The notes beneath the pieces were generated by a model. The model was not told the DNA's origin, made no database searches, and saw only the letters and a program-made list of their open reading frames with translations. Shown here piece by piece: positions 6,414 to 13,245 of a stretch of DNA of 13,245 bases. The stretch's first letter is position 1. Each line of letters opens with the position of its first letter. The stretch comes from Verrucomicrobiota bacterium (lineage in GTDB: Bacteria > Verrucomicrobiota > Verrucomicrobiia > Verrucomicrobiales > Verrucomicrobiaceae): assembly GCA_023429545.1 (NCBI GenBank), contig JAEYUU010000766.1, positions 1 to 13,245 of the forward strand. The letters run 5' to 3'. The position numbers and the translations under genes were made by a program.

Positions 6414-7418
6414 ATGAAACTTCTGTTCCGTCATCTCCCCCTCCTGATTCTCGCCACTGCCCTGACTCTGCAAGCGGAAGAGCCCAAGCCCCTGAAGGTG
6501 GGCATCATCGGCCTAGACACCTCTCACGCCACTGCCTTCACTAGTGCACTCAACAAGGGGACGAAAAAGCCTGAAGACGCAGCCAAGCTGGCGGGCGCAA
6601 AGCTCACCCACGCTTACCCCAAGGGCAGCCCTGATATTGAATCCAGCATCAAGAGGGTGCCGGAGTACACTGCCAAGGTGAAGGAACTTGGCGTGGAGAT
6701 TGTGGGTTCCATCGACGAGCTGGTGCAGAAGGTCGATGCAGTCCTCCTTGAAACCAATGACGGCCGCCCGCATCTGGAACAACTCCGCCCGGTGCTGAAA
6801 GCGAAGAAGCCGGTGTTCATCGACAAGCCCATCGCTGCCTCCCTGGCCGACGTCATTCGCATCTTCGACGAAGCCAAGGCCGCTGGCGTTCCGGTATTCT
6901 CCTCCTCCTCCCTGCGCTATGGCAAGGGTACCCAGGAAGTGCGCGCTGGCAGCATTGGCAAGGTGAAGTCCGCCGATACCTTCAGCCCCGCCAGCCTGGA
7001 GCCGAGCCACCCCGACCTCTTCTGGTATGGAATCCACGGCGTGGAGTCCCTTTTCACCGTGATGGGCACGGGCTGCCAGAGCGTGAAGCGCGGCACCACG
7101 GCGGATGGCAAGATCGAAGTCATTGGCACCTGGGAAGGCGGCCGCACCGGCATCTTCCGTGAGAACAAGGGTTACGGAGGCAAGGCCGTAGGCGAAAAAG
7201 GCGAAGCCGAGGTGGGCAAGTATGACGGCTATGATCCCCTGCTCGTGGCTGCCATCGAGATGTTCCGCAGCGGCAAGGCCCCGGTGAGCGCGGAGGAAAC
7301 CATCGAGATCTACGCCTTCATGGAAGCCGCCGACGAGAGCAAGCGCCGCAACGGCGCTGAGGTCACGCTCAAGGAAGTCATGGACAAGGCGCGCACGGAG
7401 ATCGCCGCGAAGAAGTAA
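6414..7418 (+). CDS. Exported Gfo/Idh/MocA-family oxidoreductase
   Basis: This is a 334-residue protein with a Sec signal peptide (MKLLFRHLPLLILATALTLQA, cut before EEP) and a Rossmann-type NAD(P)-binding domain. The nucleotide-binding turn VGIIGLDTSH (29-38) lacks the classic GxGxxG spacing, as seen in one branch of the family. ETNDGRPHLEQL (113-124) and the strand ending FIDKPIA (135-141) match the EKP region that carries the conserved lysine. FWYGIHGVESLFTVMGTGC (203-221) is the C-terminal-domain motif with the conserved histidine H208. Family members oxidise, reduce or otherwise process sugars and cyclitols using NAD(P); the substrate here cannot be read from sequence. Export is unusual for an NAD enzyme but common for verrucomicrobial relatives. 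The frame is open back to 6303, but that stretch lacks signal-peptide character, so ATG 6414 is preferred. It converges on truA. Confidence 0.88.
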   Translation: MKLLFRHLPLLILATALTLQAEEPKPLKVGIIGLDTSHATAFTSALNKGTKKPEDAAKLAGAKLTHAYPKGSPDIESSIKRVPEYTAKVKELGVEIVGSIDELVQKVDAVLLETNDGRPHLEQLRPVLKAKKPVFIDKPIAASLADVIRIFDEAKAAGVPVFSSSSLRYGKGTQEVRAGSIGKVKSADTFSPASLEPSHPDLFWYGIHGVESLFTVMGTGCQSVKRGTTADGKIEVIGTWEGGRTGIFRENKGYGGKAVGEKGEAEVGKYDGYDPLLVAAIEMFRSGKAPVSAEETIEIYAFMEAADESKRRNGAEVTLKEVMDKARTEIAAKK

Positions 7419-7432
7419 GCCAATTACGGGTA

Positions 7433-7482
7433 TCCGTCCGTTCGTCTGCAATCCTGGGGGGATATGTAGGCGAGCGGACGGA
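7433..7482 (+). terminator. Long 22-bp hairpin between convergent genes, terminator or structured RNA element
   Basis: Positions 7433-7450 pair with 7465-7482 without a gap (18 pairs, three of them G-U in plus-strand RNA). One bulged A (7464) and four more pairs (ATCC 7451-7454 with GGAT 7460-7463) close a TGGGG loop. The outer arms are TCCGTCCG and CGGACGGA. It starts 14 bases after the oxidoreductase stop and ends 13 bases before the truA stop. The wobble pairs make the fold stronger in plus-strand RNA, pointing to termination or protection of the oxidoreductase transcript. There is no U-tract after it. Confidence 0.55.
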
Positions 7483-7495
7483 CGTGGTGGGGTGA

Positions 7496-8260
7496 TCAAT
7501 ATAGCACCCGCACCAGGTACAATCCCTCCGCCGGCGCGCAGTGGCTGCTCTTCTCGCCTGCAGGATCAGCCACGAGGCCACGCAGCCAGGCAAGGCTCTC
7601 ACGCCCCCGCGCCACCTGGATCATGCTGCCCACCATGAGGCGCACCATCTTGTAGAGGAAGCCATCTCCCTCGAACTCCAGGCGCAGGATATCGCCTTCC
7701 TCATGCACCTCCAGCCGGCTGATGGTGCGGGTAAGCCCTTCCGCATTCTCCCTCCGCTCAATGTCGCTCATATCGCCCCGGTTGGCGGAGAGGCGGGCAA
7801 AGTTGTGTGTCCCGAGCAGCGACTCCGCACTGGCTCGCAAGGCATCCATGTCGAGCGCACCATGCCGATGCCACGCGCGACCCGCCTCAAACGGTGACAG
7901 CACCGCCGCCCGCCAGATGCGGTACTCGTACACCTTTCCCGTCGCATCGAACCGCGCGTGAAAATCTTCCGCCACCTCCTCGCAACGCAGCAGGCGGATG
8001 CTGCGCGGCAGCCGCACATTCAGCGCCCGTATCCAGGACTCTGGCGCCAGTCGCATGGATTCCGGCGGCTCGATGTGGGCCACCTGTGCACGTGCATGCA
8101 CGCCCGCATCCGTGCGCCCGGATCCATGAACCACCACCCTCTGCCCCACGAGACTCTGCAACGCCGCCTCAAGCTGATCCTGTACCGCCCCGCCCCCAGC
8201 CTGCGACTGCCAGCCTTTCCAGGGAAGGCCGTCGTAGGCGATGGTGAGTTTCAGGCGCAT
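7496..8260 (-). CDS. truA: tRNA pseudouridine(38-40) synthase TruA
   Basis: This is a 254-residue cytoplasmic enzyme that isomerises uridines 38-40 in the anticodon arm of tRNAs. Family motifs are all in place: IAYDGLPWKGWQSQ (7-20), the catalytic Asp51 in SGRTDAGVHARAQV (47-60), a second-half FHARFDATGKVYEYRIW segment, LGTHNFARLSAN, RTISRLEV, and FLYKMVRLMVGSMIQVARG before the terminal APAEGLYLVRVLY. The length is typical for bacterial TruA. The ATG at 8260 starts directly at the conserved MRLKLTIAYDG. No Shine-Dalgarno sequence is visible; the bases just upstream are pyrimidine-rich. It is a single gene, convergent with the oxidoreductase and 354 bases downstream of the DUF1501 gene on the same strand. 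Confidence 0.97.
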   Translation of the reverse strand: MRLKLTIAYDGLPWKGWQSQAGGGAVQDQLEAALQSLVGQRVVVHGSGRTDAGVHARAQVAHIEPPESMRLAPESWIRALNVRLPRSIRLLRCEEVAEDFHARFDATGKVYEYRIWRAAVLSPFEAGRAWHRHGALDMDALRASAESLLGTHNFARLSANRGDMSDIERRENAEGLTRTISRLEVHEEGDILRLEFEGDGFLYKMVRLMVGSMIQVARGRESLAWLRGLVADPAGEKSSHCAPAEGLYLVRVLY

Positions 8261-8527
8261 GGGGCAAAGGAAGCAGTACCTCAGTAGTGCGTGATCAGAA
8301 GTCGAGAATGCAAAGAGTGCAGTCGATTTGAGTTTGTGGGCACGTCACACGGAGACAGAGACGGTGATCGCATCGTTAGCGAAACATGCGACGGGTTCAA
8401 TGACGGGGAGAACCAGCTTCTTCGTCGGCGAATCCGCAGATCGTATCGGCGGAGAGCCGTGCATCCATCGACCCAAGGGGATTGGAACGGAGAGCGCCAA
8501 CGTCCGCCATGCCAATCAGAGCGGGGC

Positions 8528-8539
8528 GGGTGATCACCC
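8528..8539. repeat. Perfect 12-base palindrome GGGTGATCACCC
   Basis: A fully self-complementary 12-mer lies 76 bases downstream of the DUF1501 stop and about 270 bases upstream of truA. It could be a dimeric regulator site or chance in GC-rich DNA. No second copy is seen elsewhere in the window. Confidence 0.4.
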
Positions 8540-8579
8540 ACGAGACTGGGCACCACTCTCATCGCGGCAAGAATCCGTC

Positions 8580-8598
8580 GGGCAGCTTCGCATTGCCC
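8580..8598 (-). terminator. Small GC hairpin downstream of DUF1501 gene, possible terminator
   Basis: On the minus strand GGGCA and TGCCC form a five-pair stem about 16 bases after the DUF1501 stop. It is the best stem near the end of this operon, but it is short and no T-run follows, so termination here is tentative. Confidence 0.3.
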
Positions 8599-8614
8599 TG
8601 GCGCCTGCCGGGGC

Positions 8615-9952
8615 TCAGGCGAGGATCTGATTCACCACCTGGCCACCCTCCAGGCCCGTGAGGCGGATGCTCCGGCCACCTTGGGTGACGGCAAGATTCT
8701 TGTGATCCAGTCCCGTGAGATGCAGGATGGTGGCGTGGAGATCCCTGAAGTGGACCTTCCCGTCCACGCAGTTAGCGCCTGTCTCATCGGTTTTTCCATG
8801 GGTGCATCCTGCCTTCACGCCTCCTCCCGCCAGCCAGAAGGTGAAGGCGCGGTGGTTGTGGCCGGTTTGGTCCTTTCCGTCTCCGGGCGTGAGGCCGGGC
8901 CGCCCGAATTCACCTCCCCATACCACGAGTGTGTCCTCCAGCAGACCGCGCTGGTCCAGGTCATCCAGCAGGGCCGCGATGGGCGCATCCGTGGAGGCGC
9001 AGTTCGCAGCCAGATCCCGGCGGTGGTCCGTGTGCTGATCCCAGCTCCCGTGGTTCAACTCGATGAACCTCACGCCCGCCTCCGCAAACCTCCGGGCGAG
9101 CAGGCACTGCCGCCCGAAGTCTGAAGCCTTGCAGGTGCCCACATCATGACTCTTGCCCACCTGATAGCGCTCCAGCGTGGGTTGGGAGTCCTGGCTCAAG
9201 GCCAGCAGTCCGGGGGCTGCCGTCTGCATGCGTAAGCCCAGTTCCATGGTCTGGATGACACCCTCCAGCCGCTCGTCATCCGCACGCGAGCCAAGGTGAT
9301 CGCGGTTCATTGCCTGGATGAGGTCAAGTTGGCGCCGCTTGACGTGCAACGGAAGATGATCGCCCGTCACATTGCTGATGGTCGCGTGGCTCATGTCCTC
9401 CCCATTCACCCCGATGGGAGTGCCCTCATAGATGGGCGGGAGACAGGCACTCGAATAGACCGAGGGCTTGGATGTATTCAGACTGACGAAACCAGGGAGA
9501 TTCTGATTGTCCGTGCCGAGTCCATAATTGATCCAGGATCCCATGCTCGGGGCGGGCCGCAGGCGATCCCCGGTGTGCAGTTGCAGGAAGGACTGGGCAT
9601 GATTGCCAGTGTCCGCGTACATGGCATTCAGCACGCACAGTTTGTCCGCGTGCCGCGCGAGGTTCGGCAGCAGGCTGGACACCCAGGCGCCGCTCTGTCC
9701 ACGCTGCTTGAAATCCACCACGGAGCCTGCGTGGGGTTTCTTCCCGACCTGTGGCTTGTAATCAAAGGTGTCGAGCTGCGCCGGACCTCCGCTCATGCAG
9801 AGAAAAATGACCCGGTTCGCCCGCGCCCGGCTCCGGGGCGGCTTTGCCGAGAGGTCCACCTTTGCCGCGGCGGCGAGGCCGGACATCGCCAGATAGCCGA
9901 ACCCGCAGGAGGTGTTTCGAAGCATTGCGCGCCGGGAGAAGGTGGGGATCAT
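8615..9952 (-). CDS. DUF1501 protein with twin-arginine-like signal
   Basis: This is a 445-residue exported protein of the DUF1501 family, usually placed with alkaline-phosphatase/sulfatase-like folds; its activity is unknown. The N-terminus [25 protein letters not shown] has paired arginines (7-8) before a hydrophobic stretch, consistent with Tat export. Family landmarks are [20 protein letters not shown] (48-67), [15 protein letters not shown] (116-130), [12 protein letters not shown] (296-307), [12 protein letters not shown] (340-351), [19 protein letters not shown] (364-382), HGKTDETG, and [17 protein letters not shown] (404-420). The His/Asp clusters at 305-307, 364-367 and 404-411 are candidate metal ligands by analogy with the fold. 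The ATG at 9952 is 20 bases after the PSCyt stop, so the two are almost certainly cotranscribed, and the products are assumed to act together at the cell envelope. Confidence 0.93.
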   Translation of the reverse strand: MIPTFSRRAMLRNTSCGFGYLAMSGLAAAAKVDLSAKPPRSRARANRVIFLCMSGGPAQLDTFDYKPQVGKKPHAGSVVDFKQRGQSGAWVSSLLPNLARHADKLCVLNAMYADTGNHAQSFLQLHTGDRLRPAPSMGSWINYGLGTDNQNLPGFVSLNTSKPSVYSSACLPPIYEGTPIGVNGEDMSHATISNVTGDHLPLHVKRRQLDLIQAMNRDHLGSRADDERLEGVIQTMELGLRMQTAAPGLLALSQDSQPTLERYQVGKSHDVGTCKASDFGRQCLLARRFAEAGVRFIELNHGSWDQHTDHRRDLAANCASTDAPIAALLDDLDQRGLLEDTLVVWGGEFGRPGLTPGDGKDQTGHNHRAFTFWLAGGGVKAGCTHGKTDETGANCVDGKVHFRDLHATILHLTGLDHKNLAVTQGGRSIRLTGLEGGQVVNQILA

Positions 9953-9972
9953 AGGACGTGGGGTGTGTGCAA

Positions 9973-12321
9973 TCAGTCGACGTAGCGCAGTTCATTGCTG
10001 GCGAGCAGGGCCTGGCAGAACGCCGCCCAAACCTTGGATTCGCGGCGGGACTCCGCCTGCTGAATCGAGGCCATGGAAAGGTCAGCATCGCGAATGAAGT
10101 CCAGTGCCTGCTGGATCTCGCCTTCGGCTGGCTCCCGGGACAGGGCCCTCAGGTACGCCATGCGAATGCGTCCCCGATCATCCGCTGCAGAAGCGAGCAG
10201 CAGGTCAGCGAAACGCTCCGACTGGCTCACGACAAATCCGTGATTGAGCAGGTACAGGGCCTGGGTCGGCAGTGTGGTGCTGTCGCGCCGGCCCGTTACG
10301 GCCGTCCCTTCAGGGAGGTTGAAGGGAGTGAGCTCCGGGGGCATCGAATTGCGCAGCATGAGCAGGTACACGCTCCGGTGGTTGCTGGGCCGGTGGAGAT
10401 TCCCGAGTTGGTTGATCAACACATCATGATGCTGGATGATGGAACCGCTGCCCGGACGGAGATCCAGTTCGCCGCTCGCTCCGAGGACGGAGTCCCGCAA
10501 GGCCTCCGCATCCAGCCGGCGTCGTGCGTGGCGGGTGAGCAGCAGGTTCTCCGGATCCGCCTGCGTGGCCTGCGGGTGCCCCGTACTGCCGAGCCGGTAG
10601 GTGCGGCTCAAGACGATGGCCCGGATGAGACGTTTGACGGACCATCCCTCCGCCATGAACCGGGTGGCCAAGTGATCGAGCAGTGCGGGATGGGAGGGTC
10701 GCGAACCGAACACTCCGAAGTCGTCTGGAGTGCGGACAATCCCCTCGCCAAAAAGGTGCAGCCACACGCGGTTCACCATGACGCGTGCGGTCTGGGGATG
10801 CCTGGGGCTCGCAAGCCACTGGGCAAGCTGAAGCCGCCCGCTCTGGCTGGCATCCACCTTGAGCGCAGCATCCACCTCGCCACAGGCGGAAAGAAACCCC
10901 CGAGGCACACTCGGCCCCAGCTTCTTCGATTCACCGTCAATGTTGAGCTTGCAGTCCGCGACGGTTTTGGCCTCACGCACGCCCATGGCAAGAGGGGTGC
11001 CGGGCGCGTACACAAAGGCTGGTTTGGCGGGCTTTTTCCCGGACGGTTTCTTGAAGGCCGCCAGTTCCGCCTGGGAAGGAATCGCGGTACGCGATGCGGC
11101 CTTGAGCTCATGAAGCGGTGTCTGTGGAGCAGTGAGCCCCTCGTAAGCGGCAGCTCCCCACAGGGTCTCGGTGCTCCTGAAAATACCGGCCAGGGCGTAG
11201 TAGTCCCGTGTTGGAATAGGATCGTGCTTGTGATCGTGACAGCGGGCGCAAGCCACGCTCAGGCCCATCAGGCCGCTGCCCACCACGCCAATCTGATCTG
11301 CCACGACATCCATGTCGAAGTTCTCGTTCATCGCCTTTGCCGGCTTGGAGCCAATGGCGAGAAAGCCTGTGGCAATCAGCCGCCGATCACGCTCAGCCGG
11401 TGTCTCCGAAGGCAGCAAGTCTCCTGCGATCTGCTCCATGATGAAGCGATCATAGGGTATATCATCATTGAATGCCTGAATCACGTAATCGCGATAGCGC
11501 CAGGCATGAGGGAAGCTGGGATTGCGGCTCAGTCCGTCATTGCCATTGGACTCTCCATACCTCGCCACATCCAGCCAGTGGCGCCCCCAGCGTTCGCCGA
11601 ACTGGGGGGAGGCCAAGAGCCGATCCACGGCGAGTTCATAGGCCGCTTCAGGCGCGCGCATGAATGTCTTCACCTCCTCCGCTGAAGGAGGAAGGCCTAC
11701 CAGGTCGAAGTACAGCCGTCTCAAAAGGACAGCGGGCGCGGCATCCGCAGCTTGGGTGATGCCGGCAGCCTCCATTTTTGCCAGAACGAAAGTATCCAGG
11801 GAATCTCGCGGCCAGCCCACGTCCTTCACCGGCGGAGTTGGTGGATTGGCGATCGGCTGAAACGACCAGAGCGCCTCCTTGTCCGCGGGTTTCGTTTTTG
11901 CTGCCGCAGGCGCTTCCCGGACTCGGATGCGAGGGTCGGGAGCGCCCATCTTCACCCAGCGGGCAAAATCCTCCACCACCCCCTCAGGCAGACGCTTCTT
12001 TGGAGGCATCTCCAGGCCGTCGTATCGCAACGCCTGGACGATCAGGCTTTCATCCGGCTTACCTGGCACCACGGCCGGTCCGGATTCCCCTCCCTCAACC
12101 ATATCCGCGGCGCTGTCGAGCGACAGGCTGCCGCCCAGCTTCTTTGCCCTCTCTGAGTGGCACTCATAACACTGCTTCACCAGCACCGGCCTGATCCGGC
12201 TCTCGAAGAAAGCACGTTGTTCCGGGCTCATGTCCGCAGCAGGCGCGGGCGATGAAACCGAAGCAATCACGGCTATGCACACGATCAGGTGCGCAAGCCA
12301 GGAACTGGTCGTTGCCGTCAT
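9973..12321 (-). CDS. Exported PSCyt1-DUF1549-DUF1553 protein, operon partner of DUF1501
   Basis: This is a 782-residue second member of the planctomycete-type cytochrome family in this window, about 110 residues shorter than the copy at 2513-5203. A signal peptide (about 1-29, ending SSPAPAA) leads into a haem-binding module with CYECH (51-55), [11 protein letters not shown] and candidate axial Met105 in LEMPPKK. DUF1549 (about 172-385) includes [33 protein letters not shown] and a second CxxCH ([11 protein letters not shown], 358-368). After a shorter Lys/Pro/Ala-rich linker comes DUF1553 (about 494-780) with [35 protein letters not shown] and the terminal ASNELRYVD. The length difference lies mainly in the middle linker and coiled-coil region. 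It is sandwiched between two DUF1501 genes on the same strand. ATG 12321 starts at the signal peptide. The enzymatic role is unknown; haem binding is inferred from motifs. Confidence 0.94.
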   Translation of the reverse strand: MTATTSSWLAHLIVCIAVIASVSSPAPAADMSPEQRAFFESRIRPVLVKQCYECHSERAKKLGGSLSLDSAADMVEGGESGPAVVPGKPDESLIVQALRYDGLEMPPKKRLPEGVVEDFARWVKMGAPDPRIRVREAPAAAKTKPADKEALWSFQPIANPPTPPVKDVGWPRDSLDTFVLAKMEAAGITQAADAAPAVLLRRLYFDLVGLPPSAEEVKTFMRAPEAAYELAVDRLLASPQFGERWGRHWLDVARYGESNGNDGLSRNPSFPHAWRYRDYVIQAFNDDIPYDRFIMEQIAGDLLPSETPAERDRRLIATGFLAIGSKPAKAMNENFDMDVVADQIGVVGSGLMGLSVACARCHDHKHDPIPTRDYYALAGIFRSTETLWGAAAYEGLTAPQTPLHELKAASRTAIPSQAELAAFKKPSGKKPAKPAFVYAPGTPLAMGVREAKTVADCKLNIDGESKKLGPSVPRGFLSACGEVDAALKVDASQSGRLQLAQWLASPRHPQTARVMVNRVWLHLFGEGIVRTPDDFGVFGSRPSHPALLDHLATRFMAEGWSVKRLIRAIVLSRTYRLGSTGHPQATQADPENLLLTRHARRRLDAEALRDSVLGASGELDLRPGSGSIIQHHDVLINQLGNLHRPSNHRSVYLLMLRNSMPPELTPFNLPEGTAVTGRRDSTTLPTQALYLLNHGFVVSQSERFADLLLASAADDRGRIRMAYLRALSREPAEGEIQQALDFIRDADLSMASIQQAESRRESKVWAAFCQALLASNELRYVD

Positions 12322-12369
12322 AGGGAGCCATTTCCTCTACGGTCACGGCCCCTGCTCTATTTCGCCTTG

Positions 12370-12397
12370 AAAAAAATCTGCTCAGTTCACGCCAGCA
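12370..12397 (-). terminator. Weak stem followed by seven T residues between DUF1501 and PSCyt genes
   Basis: Read on the minus strand, TGCT/AGCA arms (12397-12394 and 12382-12379) overlap the end of the upstream DUF1501 gene and are followed two bases later by a run of seven T (12376-12370). The stem is only four pairs, so this may be a partial terminator, an attenuation point, or simply an AT-rich patch in the 65-base gap. Confidence 0.2.
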
Positions 12398-13245
12398 CTT
12401 CCCTGATCACATGGCCCTCCACATTGGTGAGGCGGCGCTGGATGCCGTTGTGCTCGAAGGTGAGCTTCTCGTGGTCCAGGCCCAGGAGATGCAGAATCGT
12501 GGCATTGAAGTCGTAGAGCGGGTGCACATCCTTCACGGCCTTCTGCCCGAGGGGATCCGTCTCACCGTGGCTCACACCTGGCTTCACGCCCGCTCCGGTG
12601 AGCCAGCAGGTGAATCCGTCAGGGTTGTGGTCGCGGCCCTTGGCTCCCTTCTGAAAGAAGGGCATGCGGCCAAACTCCGTGCACCAGACCACGAGCGTGT
12701 CCTGCAGCAGTCCACGCTGCCTGAGGTCGCGGATCAGTGCGGCAGCAGGCTGGTCCATGATGGGCGCATGGATGTCATACTGCTCTTTGAGCGCATTGTG
12801 CCCGTCCCAGTTCAGCCTTCCGCCGCTCGCATAGGCGCCGTTGAAGAGCTGCACAAAACGCACGCCCCGCTCGATGAGGCGCCGCGCCAGGATGCAGTTG
12901 CGCGCGAAGGCGGCCTTGTCCGGATTCGCCATATCATCGGCGCCGTAAAGTTTCAGGATGTGTGCCGGCTCAGAACTGAGGTCATTGATCTCGGGAACGC
13001 TGAGCTGCATGCGCGCCGCGAGCTCGTAACTGGCGATGCGCGCCGCGAGTTTGCCGTCCCCGGAGTGCGCTGCCAGATGCCGGGCATTCATGCGTTGCAG
13101 CACGGAGCGCGCCGCCTGGTCCTGCGCGCGGGAGATGCCGGGAGCGGCGAGGTGACGCACGGGCTCCTTCGAGCTCATGGTGGTGCCTTGAAACGCCGCA
13201 GGCAGGAAGCCGGGACCCCAGTTGTTGGAACCGTTCTGCGGCACG
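12387..13245 (-). CDS. DUF1501 protein, C-terminal part (N-terminus outside window)
   Basis: The gene enters from the right edge; 285 residues are visible and roughly 160-190 N-terminal residues are missing if it has the usual family length. Landmarks (numbered from the edge) are [22 protein letters not shown] (129-150), [14 protein letters not shown] (182-195), [21 protein letters not shown] (203-223), HGETDPLGQ (226-234), and [18 protein letters not shown] (244-261), ending VIREVLA. It shares the DTLVVW.xEFGR, DHNxxxF and ATILHLxGLDH blocks with the DUF1501 protein at 8615-9952, but is clearly a diverged paralogue rather than a recent copy. It lies 65 bases upstream of the PSCyt gene on the same strand. 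Since the usual order is PSCyt then DUF1501, its own PSCyt partner is predicted just outside the window. Confidence 0.92.
   Translation of the reverse strand, partial: VPQNGSNNWGPGFLPAAFQGTTMSSKEPVRHLAAPGISRAQDQAARSVLQRMNARHLAAHSGDGKLAARIASYELAARMQLSVPEINDLSSEPAHILKLYGADDMANPDKAAFARNCILARRLIERGVRFVQLFNGAYASGGRLNWDGHNALKEQYDIHAPIMDQPAAALIRDLRQRGLLQDTLVVWCTEFGRMPFFQKGAKGRDHNPDGFTCWLTGAGVKPGVSHGETDPLGQKAVKDVHPLYDFNATILHLLGLDHEKLTFEHNGIQRRLTNVEGHVIREVLA

Larger units (their letters stand above)
8261..8614. other. Intergenic region between DUF1501 and truA
   Basis: This 354-base spacer is downstream of the DUF1501 operon and upstream of truA, so it should contain the truA promoter and a terminator for the operon. 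I find no convincing gene: the open frames on both strands have arginine- and serine-rich composition without motifs. The part near 8340-8375 (ACACGGAGACAGAGACGG) is simple-sequence-like purine-rich DNA. A perfect palindrome and a terminator-like hairpin are listed separately. I could not identify a clear sigma-70 -10/-35 pair for truA. Confidence 0.45.

Noticed and set aside
6513..7499. 328-codon minus-strand open frame opposite the oxidoreductase
   Set aside because: Shadow of the Gfo/Idh/MocA gene; it would also run through the terminator hairpin at 7433-7482.
8281..8562. 93-codon minus-strand frame between DUF1501 and truA
   Set aside because: Composition is Ser/Arg-rich with no motif, and it spans the GGGTGATCACCC palindrome and simple-sequence DNA.
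9958..11685. Very long plus-strand open frame (575 codons) opposite the PSCyt gene
   Set aside because: It is the antisense shadow of a well-supported PSCyt1/DUF1549/DUF1553 gene in GC-rich DNA. Its translation is Arg/His/Gln-rich with no domain motifs.
1..13245. Defence system, prophage, insertion sequence, CRISPR array or RNA gene
   Set aside because: No transposase, integrase, nuclease-effector pair, spaced direct-repeat array, tRNA cloverleaf or rRNA-like sequence was found. The gene set is ordinary chromosomal and envelope-oriented.

Overview
The window looks like chromosomal DNA of a free-living member of the Verrucomicrobiota (Prosthecobacter/Verrucomicrobium-like). This is an inference from gene content: three exported proteins of the planctomycete/verrucomicrobial cytochrome (PSCyt1-DUF1549-DUF1553) and DUF1501 families are identified directly, together with two further PSCyt/DUF1501-type genes, a GC-rich coding pattern and weak or absent Shine-Dalgarno sequences before most starts. 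There is no sign of a mobile element, prophage, CRISPR array, tRNA or rRNA.

Layout, left to right. Positions 1-435 hold the 3' end of a ComEC-type DNA-uptake gene, which meets a convergent OmpR/PhoB-class response regulator (473-1252, minus). The regulator diverges from a secreted YHYH-domain protein (1327-2325, plus), and a perfect GTAAA-C-TTTAC palindrome lies between their starts. A large exported PSCyt1/DUF1549/DUF1553 protein (2513-5203, minus) faces the YHYH gene and has no DUF1501 partner beside it. After a 466-base spacer come two plus-strand genes for exported proteins: a DUF6448-type protein (5670-6284) and a Gfo/Idh/MocA-type oxidoreductase (6414-7418). A long hairpin (7433-7482) separates these from convergent truA (7496-8260, minus). 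The right third is a minus-strand run of DUF1501 (partial, 12387-13245), PSCyt1/DUF1549/DUF1553 (9973-12321) and DUF1501 (8615-9952), read right to left and probably one operon made of repeated cassette units.

Functionally, most of the window codes for envelope or periplasmic proteins: six of nine genes have, or are expected to have, export signals. The PSCyt/DUF1501 pairs are a recognised but biochemically uncharacterised partnership that is expanded in this phylum. Only TruA (tRNA pseudouridylation), the response regulator and the ComEC fragment have well-defined cellular roles.

The most interesting observation is in the DUF6448 protein. Its predicted mature N-terminus begins His-Cys-Asp and fits HCDxxxG, very close to the nickel hook of nickel superoxide dismutase (HCDLPCG), but with Asp in place of the second cysteine. 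Together with a His-rich C-terminal tail, this suggests an undescribed metal site. The YHYH protein also appears to start with His after signal-peptide removal.
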